DNA of 32,624 nucleotides. Origin: Thermoplasmata archaeon. GTDB lineage: Archaea; Thermoplasmatota; Thermoplasmata; Lutacidiplasmatales; UBA184. The DNA is taken from the NCBI GenBank assembly GCA_030041175.1, contig JASHOK010000058.1:1-32624 (forward strand), in the 5' to 3' direction. This document shows, one piece after another, positions 1 through 8,809 of the stretch. Within the stretch, counting starts at the first letter, position 1. Every line of letters begins with the position of its first letter. Below the pieces are notes generated by a model. The model had not been told where the DNA came from, did not search any database, and saw only the letters and a list, made by a program, of their open reading frames with translations. The position numbers and the translations under genes were made by a program.

Positions 1-1151
1 ATCGCCTCGGGTCGGGCCGGCACCATCGACGGATGATCCAGTCGAACCAGGAACAGGTCCGCCTGTTTCCCCACCTCGAGCGATCCCAGGTCGCCCGAAC
101 GACCGAGGAGCTCCGCCCCCTCGCGAGTCGCCATGTCGAGCAGCGTCTGCGCCGGTAGAGCCGTCGCATCCCAGCGATGATGCTTCTGCAGGAGACCGGC
201 GACGTGCATCTCCCGCAGCATCGACAGCGAGTTGTTGCTCGCGACCGAATCCGTGCCCAGACCGACCCGGACCCCCGCCGTCTGCAGTTCGACCACAGGG
301 GCCACGCCGCCGGTAGCTAGTTTGAGGTTGGAACTGGCGCAATGTGCGACGCCCACGCTACGCTGGGCAAGGATCTCGATCTCTCGCCGGGTCAGCCAGA
401 CCCCGTGTGCGGCCACCATCTTCGGCCCAAGAAACCCGATCCGGTCGAGCCAGGCCGCGGGCCGGTCGCCGACCTTCTGCTGCAGCTCCTGGACCTCCCG
501 ACGGGTCTCCGACAGGTGAAAGTGACACAGGGTCCCCGATGCATCCGCCAATTCCCGGGTCTTTCGCCACGTTTCCTCGGAGCAGACGTAAACGCCCTGA
601 GGCGCGGGGAGCGGTGTGACCCGGGCGTGGCCCTTCCAGCGCCCGATGAAGGCCCGGGCGTTCTCCACCGGCACCCCCTTCTGCGTGGTCAGAGAGGGGT
701 CGAGGACCGCCCACCCCAGGAAGCCCCGGATTCCGAGTCGCTCCACCGCACGCGCTACGGCATCTTCCAGGTAGTACAGATCGAGGAAGCTCGTGGTGCC
801 GCCCAGGAGCATCTCGGCGACTCCCTGTGCCGCTCCGGCCTCCACGTCCGCCTCGACGCGACGGGCGTCCACGGCGAACAAGCGCTCGAGGAACCCGCCC
901 AGCTCCCGGTCGTCCGCGATGCCGCGGAGCGGTCCCATGGCGACGTGGGCGTGCGTGTTGACGAAGCCGGGGACGATGGCGAAATTTGACGCATCCACGG
1001 TCTGGTCGGCCGAGGTCGCCGGTACGGAACCGACCGCCGTGATGCGGCCGTCCTGTACGAGGAGGTCGCCTCGAACCACCCGCCGGCCCGCGTCCTGAGT
1101 GATGAGCAGCCCGCCCCGGAAGCGGGTGGAGGGGCCGGCGGTCGGCGTCAC
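1..1151 (-). CDS. Amidohydrolase, 5-methylthioadenosine/S-adenosylhomocysteine deaminase-like (3' end cut by window)
   Basis: Metal-dependent hydrolase of the amidohydrolase superfamily, closest by motif to the MTA/SAH/5'-deoxyadenosine deaminases that recycle nucleosides left by SAM-using enzymes. Visible motifs in order: PGFVNTHAHV with the metal-binding HxH at residues 67 and 69, CHFHLSET, VAAHGVWL, and GTDSVASNN carrying the catalytic Asp. The chain then continues through the usual C-terminal GSLEVGKQADLFLV strand and leaves the window, so about 383 residues of an expected 420-440 are seen. The GTG at 1151 is chosen because a TATA box (1175-1180, minus strand) lies about 26 nt upstream, which predicts a leaderless message; a second in-frame GTG at 1229 is possible but upstream of that TATA. 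Cytosine/guanine deaminase relatives share these motifs, so the substrate is inferred. Confidence 0.85.
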   Translation of the reverse strand, partial: MTPTAGPSTRFRGGLLITQDAGRRVVRGDLLVQDGRITAVGSVPATSADQTVDASNFAIVPGFVNTHAHVAMGPLRGIADDRELGGFLERLFAVDARRVEADVEAGAAQGVAEMLLGGTTSFLDLYYLEDAVARAVERLGIRGFLGWAVLDPSLTTQKGVPVENARAFIGRWKGHARVTPLPAPQGVYVCSEETWRKTRELADASGTLCHFHLSETRREVQELQQKVGDRPAAWLDRIGFLGPKMVAAHGVWLTRREIEILAQRSVGVAHCASSNLKLATGGVAPVVELQTAGVRVGLGTDSVASNNSLSMLREMHVAGLLQKHHRWDATALPAQTLLDMATREGAELLGRSGDLGSLEVGKQADLFLVRLDHPSMVPARPEA

Positions 1152-1174
1152 TTCCCGCCGGACCCTGGGTGGGG

Positions 1175-1180
1175 TATAAG
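1175..1180 (-). promoter_or_regulatory. TATA box of the amidohydrolase gene
   Basis: CTTATA on the minus strand, centred about 26 nt before the GTG at 1151. This spacing equals the usual archaeal TATA-to-start-site distance, so the transcript probably begins at or next to the start codon. Confidence 0.55.
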
Positions 1181-1230
1181 CCGTACCGCCCCGCGGGGGA
1201 GCGCCGAACGCAAGCCACTGCGGCAGCACA

Positions 1231-1238
1231 TTTTTAGA
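1231..1238 (+). promoter_or_regulatory. Candidate TATA element of the channel-like gene
   Basis: TTTTTAGA, centred about 28 nt before the GTG at 1263, is the only AT-rich stretch in this divergent intergenic region besides the opposite TATA box. A short inverted repeat (AGCTC at 1240-1244, GAGCT at 1251-1255) lies between it and the start codon and could be an operator. Confidence 0.4.
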
Positions 1239-1262
1239 CAGCTCCTCGGAGAGCTTCGGTTC

Positions 1263-1625
1263 GTGACGGCACGACAGTCCGTGCGGCTCACGAAAGCAGC
1301 CCGGCGCCGCTTGGGCTACGCCCTAGTGGGCATCGTGGTCGTCCTCTGCGTCGGGGCCCTGGGATTCCATGCCCTCGCAGGGTTCGATGCCGTGAACTCC
1401 GTCTACTTCGAGAGCATGCTCGCAACCGGTCAGGGACCCCCGTTTCCGCTGCCAAACGATGCCTCGAAGATCTTTGCGTCGGTGATGGCCTTCGTCTCGG
1501 TGGGTTCCGTGGTCAGCGCACTGCTCTTCGCCGTGGCGCCGGTCGTGCGGCAGATCTGGCGGACGAGCATCGAGTACGTAGAGGACGAGGTCCGGACCGT
1601 CGAGCACGACCTCGAGCGGCACTGA
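1263..1625 (+). CDS. Small two-TM protein resembling a K+ channel pore module, with GQG filter
   Basis: A 120-residue membrane protein with a basic N-terminus, a first hydrophobic helix (about residues 18-40), a short amphipathic stretch, then a second hydrophobic helix (about 69-95) and a charged tail. The segment between the helices reads like the pore of two-TM potassium channels: a D-A-x-x-S-V-Y-F pore helix, a Gly-x-Gly turn at residues 56-58, a Pro-rich exit, then SKIFA leading into the inner helix. The canonical TVGYG filter is replaced by ATGQG, so K+ selectivity should not be assumed. No RCK/TrkA-N domain follows. The GTG start fits a leaderless transcript. It lies tail to tail with gyrB, 9 nt apart. 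The assignment rests on pattern, not on a database match. Confidence 0.7.
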   Translation: MTARQSVRLTKAARRRLGYALVGIVVVLCVGALGFHALAGFDAVNSVYFESMLATGQGPPFPLPNDASKIFASVMAFVSVGSVVSALLFAVAPVVRQIWRTSIEYVEDEVRTVEHDLERH

Positions 1626-1634
1626 CGGGCGCGT

Positions 1635-3599
<1,965 letters not shown>

Positions 3600-3607
3600 T
3601 TATAAGG
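3600..3607 (-). promoter_or_regulatory. TATA box of gyrB
   Basis: CCTTATAA on the minus strand, 52 nt before the ATG, predicting a leader of about 26 nt. An A6 run at 3578-3583 (T6 on the minus strand), about 30 nt from the ATG, is a weaker alternative that would give a leaderless message. Confidence 0.55.
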
Positions 3608-3804
3608 CTTCGGACAGACTCGAATTTTGACCCCTCCGGACGGTCCTTCCAGCAGCCTTATTTGGGCCGGAAGTGGCGCACAAAACCCCCTGGGATAGCC
3701 CGCTCTGGTGCCCAAGGTCGGCGGGGTCTGGGGCCTATCCTCCGTGCAGCCTCGCGGAGTGGTTTTCTCTCGAAAATCCGCCTGTGTGACCCGAGGGAAA
3801 TGCC
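3608..3804. other. Divergent intergenic region between gyrB and grpE
   Basis: About 200 nt with no convincing coding sequence. It contains a second AT-rich patch (CTTATTTG near 3657-3664) and an imperfect hairpin at 3761-3778 (GGTTTTC, TCTC loop, GAAAATC) lying upstream of the grpE TATA box. No known archaeal heat-shock operator sequence was recognised. Confidence 0.4.
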
Positions 3805-3810
3805 AAAATA
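3805..3810 (+). promoter_or_regulatory. TATA box of grpE
   Basis: AAAATA centred about 28 nt before the ATG at 3836, predicting a leaderless grpE transcript and arguing against the upstream in-frame GTG at 3821. Confidence 0.5.
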
Positions 3811-3835
3811 AGCGGCGCAGGTGCGCGGCCTGCCC

Positions 3836-4444
3836 ATGGCGGCAGACGGTCAACCGAAGGGCACCGACGACGAGGAAGGCCCCTCGTCGACAGCGGCACC
3901 GCCCACGTCCGCCGCCCCCGTGTCGTCCGACACGGGCGATTGGGAGACTCGGTTCAAGTACCTGCTCGCTGACTTCGACAACTTCCGTCGTCGGACCGAG
4001 CGGGACCGGGCGGGGGTCCGCACGGAGGCCGAAGCGGTCCTGCTGCGACGGCTCATTCCCCTCGTAGAGGGGTTCCGGCAGGCCGAGGCGGCGGGTCGCA
4101 CCCTCCCGAGCTCGGACCCGCTCCGTCGCGGCTTGGAGCTGCTTGGCCACGAGCTTGAAACGGTGCTTCGATCGGTCGGTTTTGCTCCCACGGCAGAGGT
4201 GGGGGAGACCTTCCGTGCCGACGAGCACGAAGCGGTCGGCGAAGTACCCGCACCCTCCGGCGTGGGAGACGGAGCCGTCGCCGAGATCGTCCAACAGGGC
4301 TACCGCTTTCAGGGAGGACTCCTTCGGCCGGCGAAGGTCCTCGTGGCGCGTGCATCGGTCCGGGACGAAACCGCAGAGCGGGCATTGCCGGAGGCAAAGC
4401 AGCGACCGACCGGCTCTTCAGATTCGGAAGAGAGGTCGTCGTAG
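3836..4444 (+). CDS. grpE: Nucleotide exchange factor GrpE
   Basis: Cofactor that releases ADP from DnaK (Hsp70) during protein folding in the cytoplasm. The 202-residue chain has an acidic, low-complexity N-terminus (to about residue 40), the signature RFKYLLADFDNFRRRTERD in the long dimerisation helix, and the C-terminal beta domain ending in QQGYRFQGGLLRPAKVLVA, the family's most conserved segment. A polar tail of about 25 residues follows. dnaK and dnaJ are not in this window, which is unusual because the three are commonly clustered. The ATG at 3836 is preferred over GTG 3821 because of the TATA spacing. It is followed 14 nt later by HMG-CoA reductase on the same strand. Confidence 0.93.
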   Translation: MAADGQPKGTDDEEGPSSTAAPPTSAAPVSSDTGDWETRFKYLLADFDNFRRRTERDRAGVRTEAEAVLLRRLIPLVEGFRQAEAAGRTLPSSDPLRRGLELLGHELETVLRSVGFAPTAEVGETFRADEHEAVGEVPAPSGVGDGAVAEIVQQGYRFQGGLLRPAKVLVARASVRDETAERALPEAKQRPTGSSDSEERSS

Positions 4445-4458
4445 GGGGGGAAAATCGG

Positions 4459-5766
4459 ATGGCGGAGAAATCGTCCGAGATTTCCGGATTCTATCGCCTC
4501 TCGATCCCGGAACGTCGAAGGCTGCTCAAGGAGTGGGCGGACTTCACCGACGCCGAGCTCGCCGCGTACGAGTTCCCCCCAGGGGTTGACCCCGGGGTCT
4601 TCGACCGGATGGTCGAGAATGTTGTCGGGGCCTACGCCTACCCCCTGGGCATCGCGACGAACTTCCGCATCAATCACAAGGATTACCTCGTGCCGATGGC
4701 CATCGAAGAGCCCAGCGTCGTAGCGGCGGCCTCGAACGCGGCCAAGGTGGCCCGGGCTTCGGGCGGTTTCACCGCCCAGACCACCTCGCCCGTGATGATC
4801 GGCCAGGTTCAGATCCTGGACGCCCACGACCCGTCGGCCGCACGTCTCCGCATCCTCGCCGCCCGGGACGCCCTTCTCGAGAAGGCAAACGCGCAGGACC
4901 CGATGCTCGTCAAGTTCGGCGGCGGCGCACGGGACCTGGAGGTTCGCGTTCTCCCGTCTCCGCGTGGGACGATGATCGTCGTCCACCTCTTGGTCGACGC
5001 GCGCGACGCGGCCGGGATGAACGCCGTCAACACGATGTGCGAAGCGCTCGCGCCCGACCTCGCCCGACTCGCCGGAGGCCGGAGCCTCCTTCGGATCATC
5101 TCGAATCTGGCAACGCACCGACTCGCTCGCGCGACCGCAACCTTCCGGGCCGACCTCCTGGCCACGGAGGCCATGAAGGGACCCGAGGTCGTCGAAGCCA
5201 TTCTCGACGCCTACACGTTCGCCGCCATCGACCCGTTCCGCTGCGCCACGCACAACAAAGGGATCATGAACGGGATTTCTGCCGTCGTCGTCGCGACGGG
5301 CAACGACTTCCGGGCGATCGAGAGCGGCGCCCACACGTACGCGGCCTTTCACGCCAAGCCGGGAGCGGTCGTGACACCGCTCACGACGTACGAGAAGGAT
5401 CCACACGGAAACCTGGTGGGCTCGATCGAGCTCCCCCTCGCAGTCGGCTTGATCGGAGGGGCTACCGCAGTCCATCCGACCGCCAAGGCCAACGTGAAAC
5501 TCCTGGGCGTCCAGGGCGCGGCCGAGCTGGCCCAGGTGCTCGCGTCGGTCGGTTTGGCCCAGAACTTCGCTGCGCTGCGGGCCCTGGCGACCGAGGGGAT
5601 CCAGCGGGGGCACATGGAGCTCCACGCCCGCAACATCGCCGCCACGGCCGGCGCCCGACCGGACGAAGTGGACAAGGTAGTCGCGCGGCTCGTGTCCGAG
5701 CACCGGATCCGGATCGACCGGGCAAAGGAAATCCTCGAGGAGATTCGCGCCTCCACTCCGCAATGA
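4459..5766 (+). CDS. hmgA: Hydroxymethylglutaryl-CoA reductase, class II
   Basis: Reduces HMG-CoA to mevalonate with NAD(P)H, the committed step to the isoprenoid chains of archaeal lipids. The 435-residue protein has the class II (Pseudomonas mevalonii-like) sequence: ENVVG near residue 53, catalytic Glu in AIEEPSVVAA (83), nucleotide-binding segment DARDAAGMNAVNTMCE, Lys267 in THNKGIMNG, Asp283 in GNDFRA, and His385 in GHMELHARNIA. All catalytic residues are present at almost the same numbers as in the P. mevalonii enzyme. Class II enzymes are known in Thermoplasmatales and Archaeoglobales, where the role is biosynthetic. A G-rich stretch (GTAGGGGGG) ends about 8 nt before the ATG and may act as the ribosome site. 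The stop overlaps the pdxT start as ATGA, so the two are translationally coupled. Confidence 0.95.
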   Translation: MAEKSSEISGFYRLSIPERRRLLKEWADFTDAELAAYEFPPGVDPGVFDRMVENVVGAYAYPLGIATNFRINHKDYLVPMAIEEPSVVAAASNAAKVARASGGFTAQTTSPVMIGQVQILDAHDPSAARLRILAARDALLEKANAQDPMLVKFGGGARDLEVRVLPSPRGTMIVVHLLVDARDAAGMNAVNTMCEALAPDLARLAGGRSLLRIISNLATHRLARATATFRADLLATEAMKGPEVVEAILDAYTFAAIDPFRCATHNKGIMNGISAVVVATGNDFRAIESGAHTYAAFHAKPGAVVTPLTTYEKDPHGNLVGSIELPLAVGLIGGATAVHPTAKANVKLLGVQGAAELAQVLASVGLAQNFAALRALATEGIQRGHMELHARNIAATAGARPDEVDKVVARLVSEHRIRIDRAKEILEEIRASTPQ

Positions 5767-6428
5767 AGCGGGTGGGAGTTCTGGCCCTCCAGGGCGATGT
5801 CCCGGAGCACTGGAAGGCCGTCGAGGATGTGCTGCCGGGCTCGCAGGTCCAGCTAGTACGCTCGGTTGCCGACCTGCGCTCGGTCGACGCGCTGTTCCTG
5901 CCAGGGGGCGAGAGCACCACGATCGGTCGGCTCCTCGATTCGACCGGAATCGGTCCGGAGCTACATCGACGGTTGGGAGAGGGATTTCCCGTGCTCGCTA
6001 CCTGCGCCGGATTGATCCTCCTGGCACGGAGCCTGGAGCGCAGCCCTTCGGGCCGGGACCCCGGGACTCTCGGCTTCCTAAACATTCGGGTGCGTCGGAA
6101 TGACTACGGTCGGCAGAAGGAGTCGTTCGAAGCCGACGTCCGGGTCGACGGACTGGCGGGCGGGCCGTTCCCCGGCATCTTCATTCGTGCCCCGCGAATC
6201 CTTGGGGTGGGGCCCGGCGTGACCCCCTTCGCCTATCGGGGGTCCGAGGTCGTCGGCGTCCGGTCCGGAGCCGTCTGGGGGCTCACGTTTCACCCGGAGC
6301 TCTCGGGCGACCCGAGGATCCACCGGGCGTTCCTCGAGGCCGTGTGGGGTCAGCGCCAGGCGAAACCCCAAAAGACGAGGAGTGCGACGAGCGACAGGAC
6401 GACTCCCACCACGACGGCCCAACGATAG
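5763..6428 (+). CDS. pdxT: Pyridoxal 5'-phosphate synthase glutaminase subunit PdxT
   Basis: Class I glutaminase that supplies ammonia to the PdxS synthase for making PLP. The 221-residue protein begins MKRVGVLALQGDVPEH, has the PGGEST oxyanion segment (residues 48-53), nucleophile Cys81 in LATCAGLILLA, RAPRI near 142, and the His177/Glu179 pair in TFHPEL, completing the triad. The C-terminus runs about 25 Thr/Arg/Lys-rich residues beyond the usual family end, and this tail overlaps the 3' end of the opposite-strand DUF131 gene by 79 nt. pdxS is not in the window. The ATG overlaps the HMG-CoA reductase stop (ATGA). PLP is also the cofactor of the two aminotransferases in this window, though at a distance. 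Confidence 0.95.
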   Translation: MKRVGVLALQGDVPEHWKAVEDVLPGSQVQLVRSVADLRSVDALFLPGGESTTIGRLLDSTGIGPELHRRLGEGFPVLATCAGLILLARSLERSPSGRDPGTLGFLNIRVRRNDYGRQKESFEADVRVDGLAGGPFPGIFIRAPRILGVGPGVTPFAYRGSEVVGVRSGAVWGLTFHPELSGDPRIHRAFLEAVWGQRQAKPQKTRSATSDRTTPTTTAQR

Positions 6429-6769
6429 GATATCGGTGGCGTCTTCCGCCAGCTGCCAAAGAAGACGGGTATCGGCCCGAACAGCACGAAACCGCCCGAG
6501 GAGGAGGTGCTGGGTCCGGCGGGGAGGCCCGTCCCCGGGAGTGGCTCGTCTTCCGGTTCCGGTCCACCGCCTACGACGGTCAACGGCAGCAGGAGGATTC
6601 CGACGATCAGCAGCCCGGTGGCCAGAAGGAAGACCCCTGAGGAACCGGTGAGAACGGGAATGACGATGATGAGGGAGACCCGCGCCGCTCCGGTCCGCAA
6701 CGCGTACGCGAGAACCGCGATCCCCGCGACCAAGCAGCCCGGCCCTATCAGTCGCACGCCGGCTCGCAC
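6350..6769 (-). CDS. DUF131 (TIGR00304-type) archaeal membrane protein
   Basis: A 139-residue membrane protein with three or four hydrophobic segments (about residues 8-24, 29-63 possibly as two, and 118-137). Its GGFVLFGPIPVFFGSW segment matches the GG-hydrophobic-GPIP-hydrophobic-FG hallmark of the small archaeal DUF131 family, whose function is unknown. A Pro/Gly/Ser-rich loop with acidic residues separates the N-terminal helices from that motif. The GTG start is supported by a strong AGGAGGT four nt upstream. It is the last gene of the minus-strand translation cluster, 29 nt after dph2. Its last 79 nt overlap the pdxT coding sequence on the other strand. Confidence 0.85.
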   Translation of the reverse strand: MRAGVRLIGPGCLVAGIAVLAYALRTGAARVSLIIVIPVLTGSSGVFLLATGLLIVGILLLPLTVVGGGPEPEDEPLPGTGLPAGPSTSSSGGFVLFGPIPVFFGSWRKTPPISYRWAVVVGVVLSLVALLVFWGFAWR

Positions 6770-6773
6770 CCCG

Positions 6774-6780
6774 ACCTCCT
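6774..6780 (-). promoter_or_regulatory. Strong Shine-Dalgarno of the DUF131 gene
   Basis: AGGAGGT on the minus strand ends 4 nt before the GTG at 6769 and fixes that start. It contrasts with the many apparently leaderless genes in this window and fits an internal cistron of an operon. Confidence 0.65.
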
Positions 6781-6798
6781 TTGCGCCCGAGCTTCCGG

Positions 6799-7881
6799 TC
6801 AGTGGTAGGTATCGAACCGGTACTCCTCGAGAGGCCTCTCGCCGATGGCCTGCAGGAACTCCGGAGGGGTCAGCATGGGCCGAGGGTACAGCGACGCATC
6901 GTCGAGGGCGATGCGGGGACAGGCCGTATTCACGTAGGCATCGAAGTCGCGACCCGTAAGATCTCCCGGGTCGAGCCGACCGAAGACGAGGATTTCGGCC
7001 TCTCGGCCCTTCTCACGGGCCTTCCGGACCAGGCTGAGGGCCATCGGGCTTCGGTTCTGGCCGGCGAAGGTCGAGACCAGCACGCCCCACCGGCGGGCAT
7101 CCCGACACTGCGCGACCATCAGTAACCGGTCGCGAAGCAGGGTGGCTCGGTCGACCGGAGCTTCGAGTGTGGCGGTCAGCGGATCGAGGGACCAAACCGG
7201 TCGGTCCACGGCGAGGGCCAGTCCGCGGGGGTGGAACGCCCCCGTGCCGAGGAAAACGAAGCCACGGACCCGTCCGGCAACCCGCTCTGCCGAAGTGTAG
7301 TTGCAGCCCAGAGCCTGGGCCGAGTAGGCGAGCCTCCGGTCTCCTTCCGCGAAGAGGAACTCGACTCCGCGGCGACGCGCCGCCTCGATGAACGGGTCGA
7401 CCAGGTCGAGGTGCTGGATCGAGCAGGTGAGGCCGAGCGGGCTGGGAAGCCCGTTGTCGCTCAGCAGCCGTGCGAGGGTTTCTGGGTCGCCCCCGGAGTG
7501 TCGCATCTCGACGAAGTACGTCGGGAGCACAAGGCGGACGTTCGGAATCGGCGCGTGTCCTAGGACCACCAGTGCCTGGGCGCCCGGTGCCTCGTCGGAG
7601 GACGGGAAGTCACAAGCGCCGAAACAGGCGCGCGCGACCAGGAGAACGTTGACGCCGGCTTCAGTCCGCAGGGTATCTGCGAGCTCCCGGGCCCCTCTCG
7701 TGAGCCCGGCGGGCACTTGGAGCGCGACCCGGCGGACGCCGGACTCCCGGATCGAGCGGTAAAGCCCAGGGCCTAACTGGGGAAACACCCAGTGGGCCGC
7801 GCCCGGCGCGGAGTCCTGAGCCTGCTCGAGCAGCGGGGCCAGTTCCGGGATCTCCGGGGCAGTCGATCCGTCGTCCGTCAC
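6799..7881 (-). CDS. dph2: Diphthamide biosynthesis enzyme Dph2 (radical 3-amino-3-carboxypropyl transferase)
   Basis: Catalyses the first step of diphthamide formation on the conserved histidine of elongation factor 2, moving the 3-amino-3-carboxypropyl group of SAM by a non-classical radical mechanism. About 360 residues, the normal archaeal length. The three cysteines that bind the 4Fe-4S cluster lie in FGACD (residue 90), ALGCNYTSAE and NTACPRIALDD. The start is uncertain: TTG at 7893 gives the longest frame, but a TATA-like CTTAG near 7907-7914 lies about 27 nt before the GTG at 7881, so the shorter form is listed. It follows the Nudix gene by 27 nt and shares strand and context with NAC and the CBS-S30AE protein, all concerned with translation. 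Confidence 0.93.
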   Translation of the reverse strand: MTDDGSTAPEIPELAPLLEQAQDSAPGAAHWVFPQLGPGLYRSIRESGVRRVALQVPAGLTRGARELADTLRTEAGVNVLLVARACFGACDFPSSDEAPGAQALVVLGHAPIPNVRLVLPTYFVEMRHSGGDPETLARLLSDNGLPSPLGLTCSIQHLDLVDPFIEAARRRGVEFLFAEGDRRLAYSAQALGCNYTSAERVAGRVRGFVFLGTGAFHPRGLALAVDRPVWSLDPLTATLEAPVDRATLLRDRLLMVAQCRDARRWGVLVSTFAGQNRSPMALSLVRKAREKGREAEILVFGRLDPGDLTGRDFDAYVNTACPRIALDDASLYPRPMLTPPEFLQAIGERPLEEYRFDTYH

Positions 7882-7908
7882 AGCACGTCCCAAGGGCCGC
7901 CGGCACCG

Positions 7909-8382
7909 CTAAGCGTTTCGGGCCGGCGCGGAGGCACTCCGGCCGGAACGGGGTGGCCGAACCCGCCGGAGCAATCGGCGGAGTGCCGCGCGATTATCTG
8001 GGTAATGCAATCGTCGTAGCGCTTCCGAGGGATCGAGCCACTCGAACGCGTCGTGCTCGTCGTTCAGCCGGGGGTTGCGCCGCCGGGGTAGCTCTACGGC
8101 GAAGGCATGGAGACGCCAGAGCTTTCCGTTCAGCCCCCGGAACCGGACGACCCAGTGAAGGGGGGCGACCGACTGGAAGATCCGGAAGCCCGTTTCCTCG
8201 CGGAGCTCTCGATGAAGCGCCGCCGAGAGGGTCCGGTCGGAGGAGTCCACCTTACCCTGAATCGGCACCCAGATCCGTCCCCGGGAGGGCCGACGTCGGA
8301 AGAGGAGGATCTGCAGGGGCTGCCGAACGAAGAGAAATCCCTCGATGCACTCCCGGTCGATCCGAGGCGGGCTACCGCTCAC
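7909..8382 (-). CDS. Nudix hydrolase with a modified Nudix box
   Basis: A 157-residue Nudix-fold protein, expected to cleave nucleoside diphosphates linked to another group using Mg2+ or Mn2+. The box runs GKVDSSD...HRELREETGF (about residues 43-66): the catalytic REL-REE-TGF half is intact, but the upstream Glu of the classical pattern is absent and one residue is inserted before the Arg-Glu. The WVPIQGKV lead-in resembles dATP/dihydroneopterin triphosphate pyrophosphohydrolases; the substrate cannot be stated. The C-terminus is Arg/Pro/Ser rich. The GTG start overlaps the NAC stop by 11 nt, so it is translated from the same message. Its stop lies 27 nt before dph2. Confidence 0.88.
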   Translation of the reverse strand: MSGSPPRIDRECIEGFLFVRQPLQILLFRRRPSRGRIWVPIQGKVDSSDRTLSAALHRELREETGFRIFQSVAPLHWVVRFRGLNGKLWRLHAFAVELPRRRNPRLNDEHDAFEWLDPSEALRRLHYPDNRAALRRLLRRVRPPRSGRSASAPARNA

Positions 8383-8785
8383 CGGTGCCCCGGCGCGACA
8401 GGAGAGTCAGGATGGCCTCGGCCGGGGCACCGCCCGCAGCGTCCAGGGCCTGGATCGCCTCGCCCCGGGAGACGCCTGTCTGCTCCATCACGAGCTGAAT
8501 ATCCTCGTCCGGGGGGGTGGCCGGGCCGGCCGCGCTGGCGGCCGTCTGAGTCGCCTCACCACTCCCGCCGCCGGACCGGGGACGCACCTTGGCCTCTCCC
8601 ACGACCTGGTAGGTGCGGACACCCTGGACGGTCAACACGGTGACCTCCGGTGACTCGAGCACGTGCTCCTGATCCTTCGTCCGGATGACGACCTCTTCGA
8701 CATTCTCCATCGGCTCGGTCGTCATCCCGAGCCGTTTCATCATCATCCGCATCTGGCGCTCGTTCATCCGGCCTCCAGGCATCAT
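8372..8785 (-). CDS. Archaeal nascent polypeptide-associated complex protein (NAC alpha)
   Basis: Ribosome-bound chaperone that contacts emerging polypeptides; archaea have a single homodimeric NAC. The 137-residue chain starts with the family's Met-rich segment (NERQMRMMMKRLGM), continues with the NAC beta-barrel (VEEVVIRTKDQEHVLESPEV, then VLTVQGVRTYQVVG), and after an Ala/Gly/Thr-rich linker ends in a UBA domain (DIQLVMEQTGVSRGEAIQAL). The ATG at 8785 is followed by a second ATG and a GAGGT lies about 15 nt upstream, so the start may vary by a codon or a few. It is 24 nt downstream of the CBS-S30AE gene and overlaps the Nudix start. Confidence 0.95.
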   Translation of the reverse strand: MMPGGRMNERQMRMMMKRLGMTTEPMENVEEVVIRTKDQEHVLESPEVTVLTVQGVRTYQVVGEAKVRPRSGGGSGEATQTAASAAGPATPPDEDIQLVMEQTGVSRGEAIQALDAAGGAPAEAILTLLSRRGTGER

Positions 8786-8809
8786 GGTCTGTACCGACCT
8801 CCTCGACCT

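Noticed and set aside
358-1218. Minus-strand frame of 286 codons over the amidohydrolase
   Set aside because: Different frame of the same strand as the real amidohydrolase, whose HxH, HFH and GTDS motifs are all in the other frame.
1263-1625. Phage holin or toxin identity for the small two-helix protein
   Set aside because: The pore-helix and Gly-x-Gly pattern fit a channel module better, and no phage or antitoxin gene is nearby.
4309-5763. Long minus-strand open frame opposite HMG-CoA reductase
   Set aside because: It is a high-GC shadow frame; the translation is rich in Arg, Gly, Asp and His without any family motif, while the plus strand encodes a complete enzyme.
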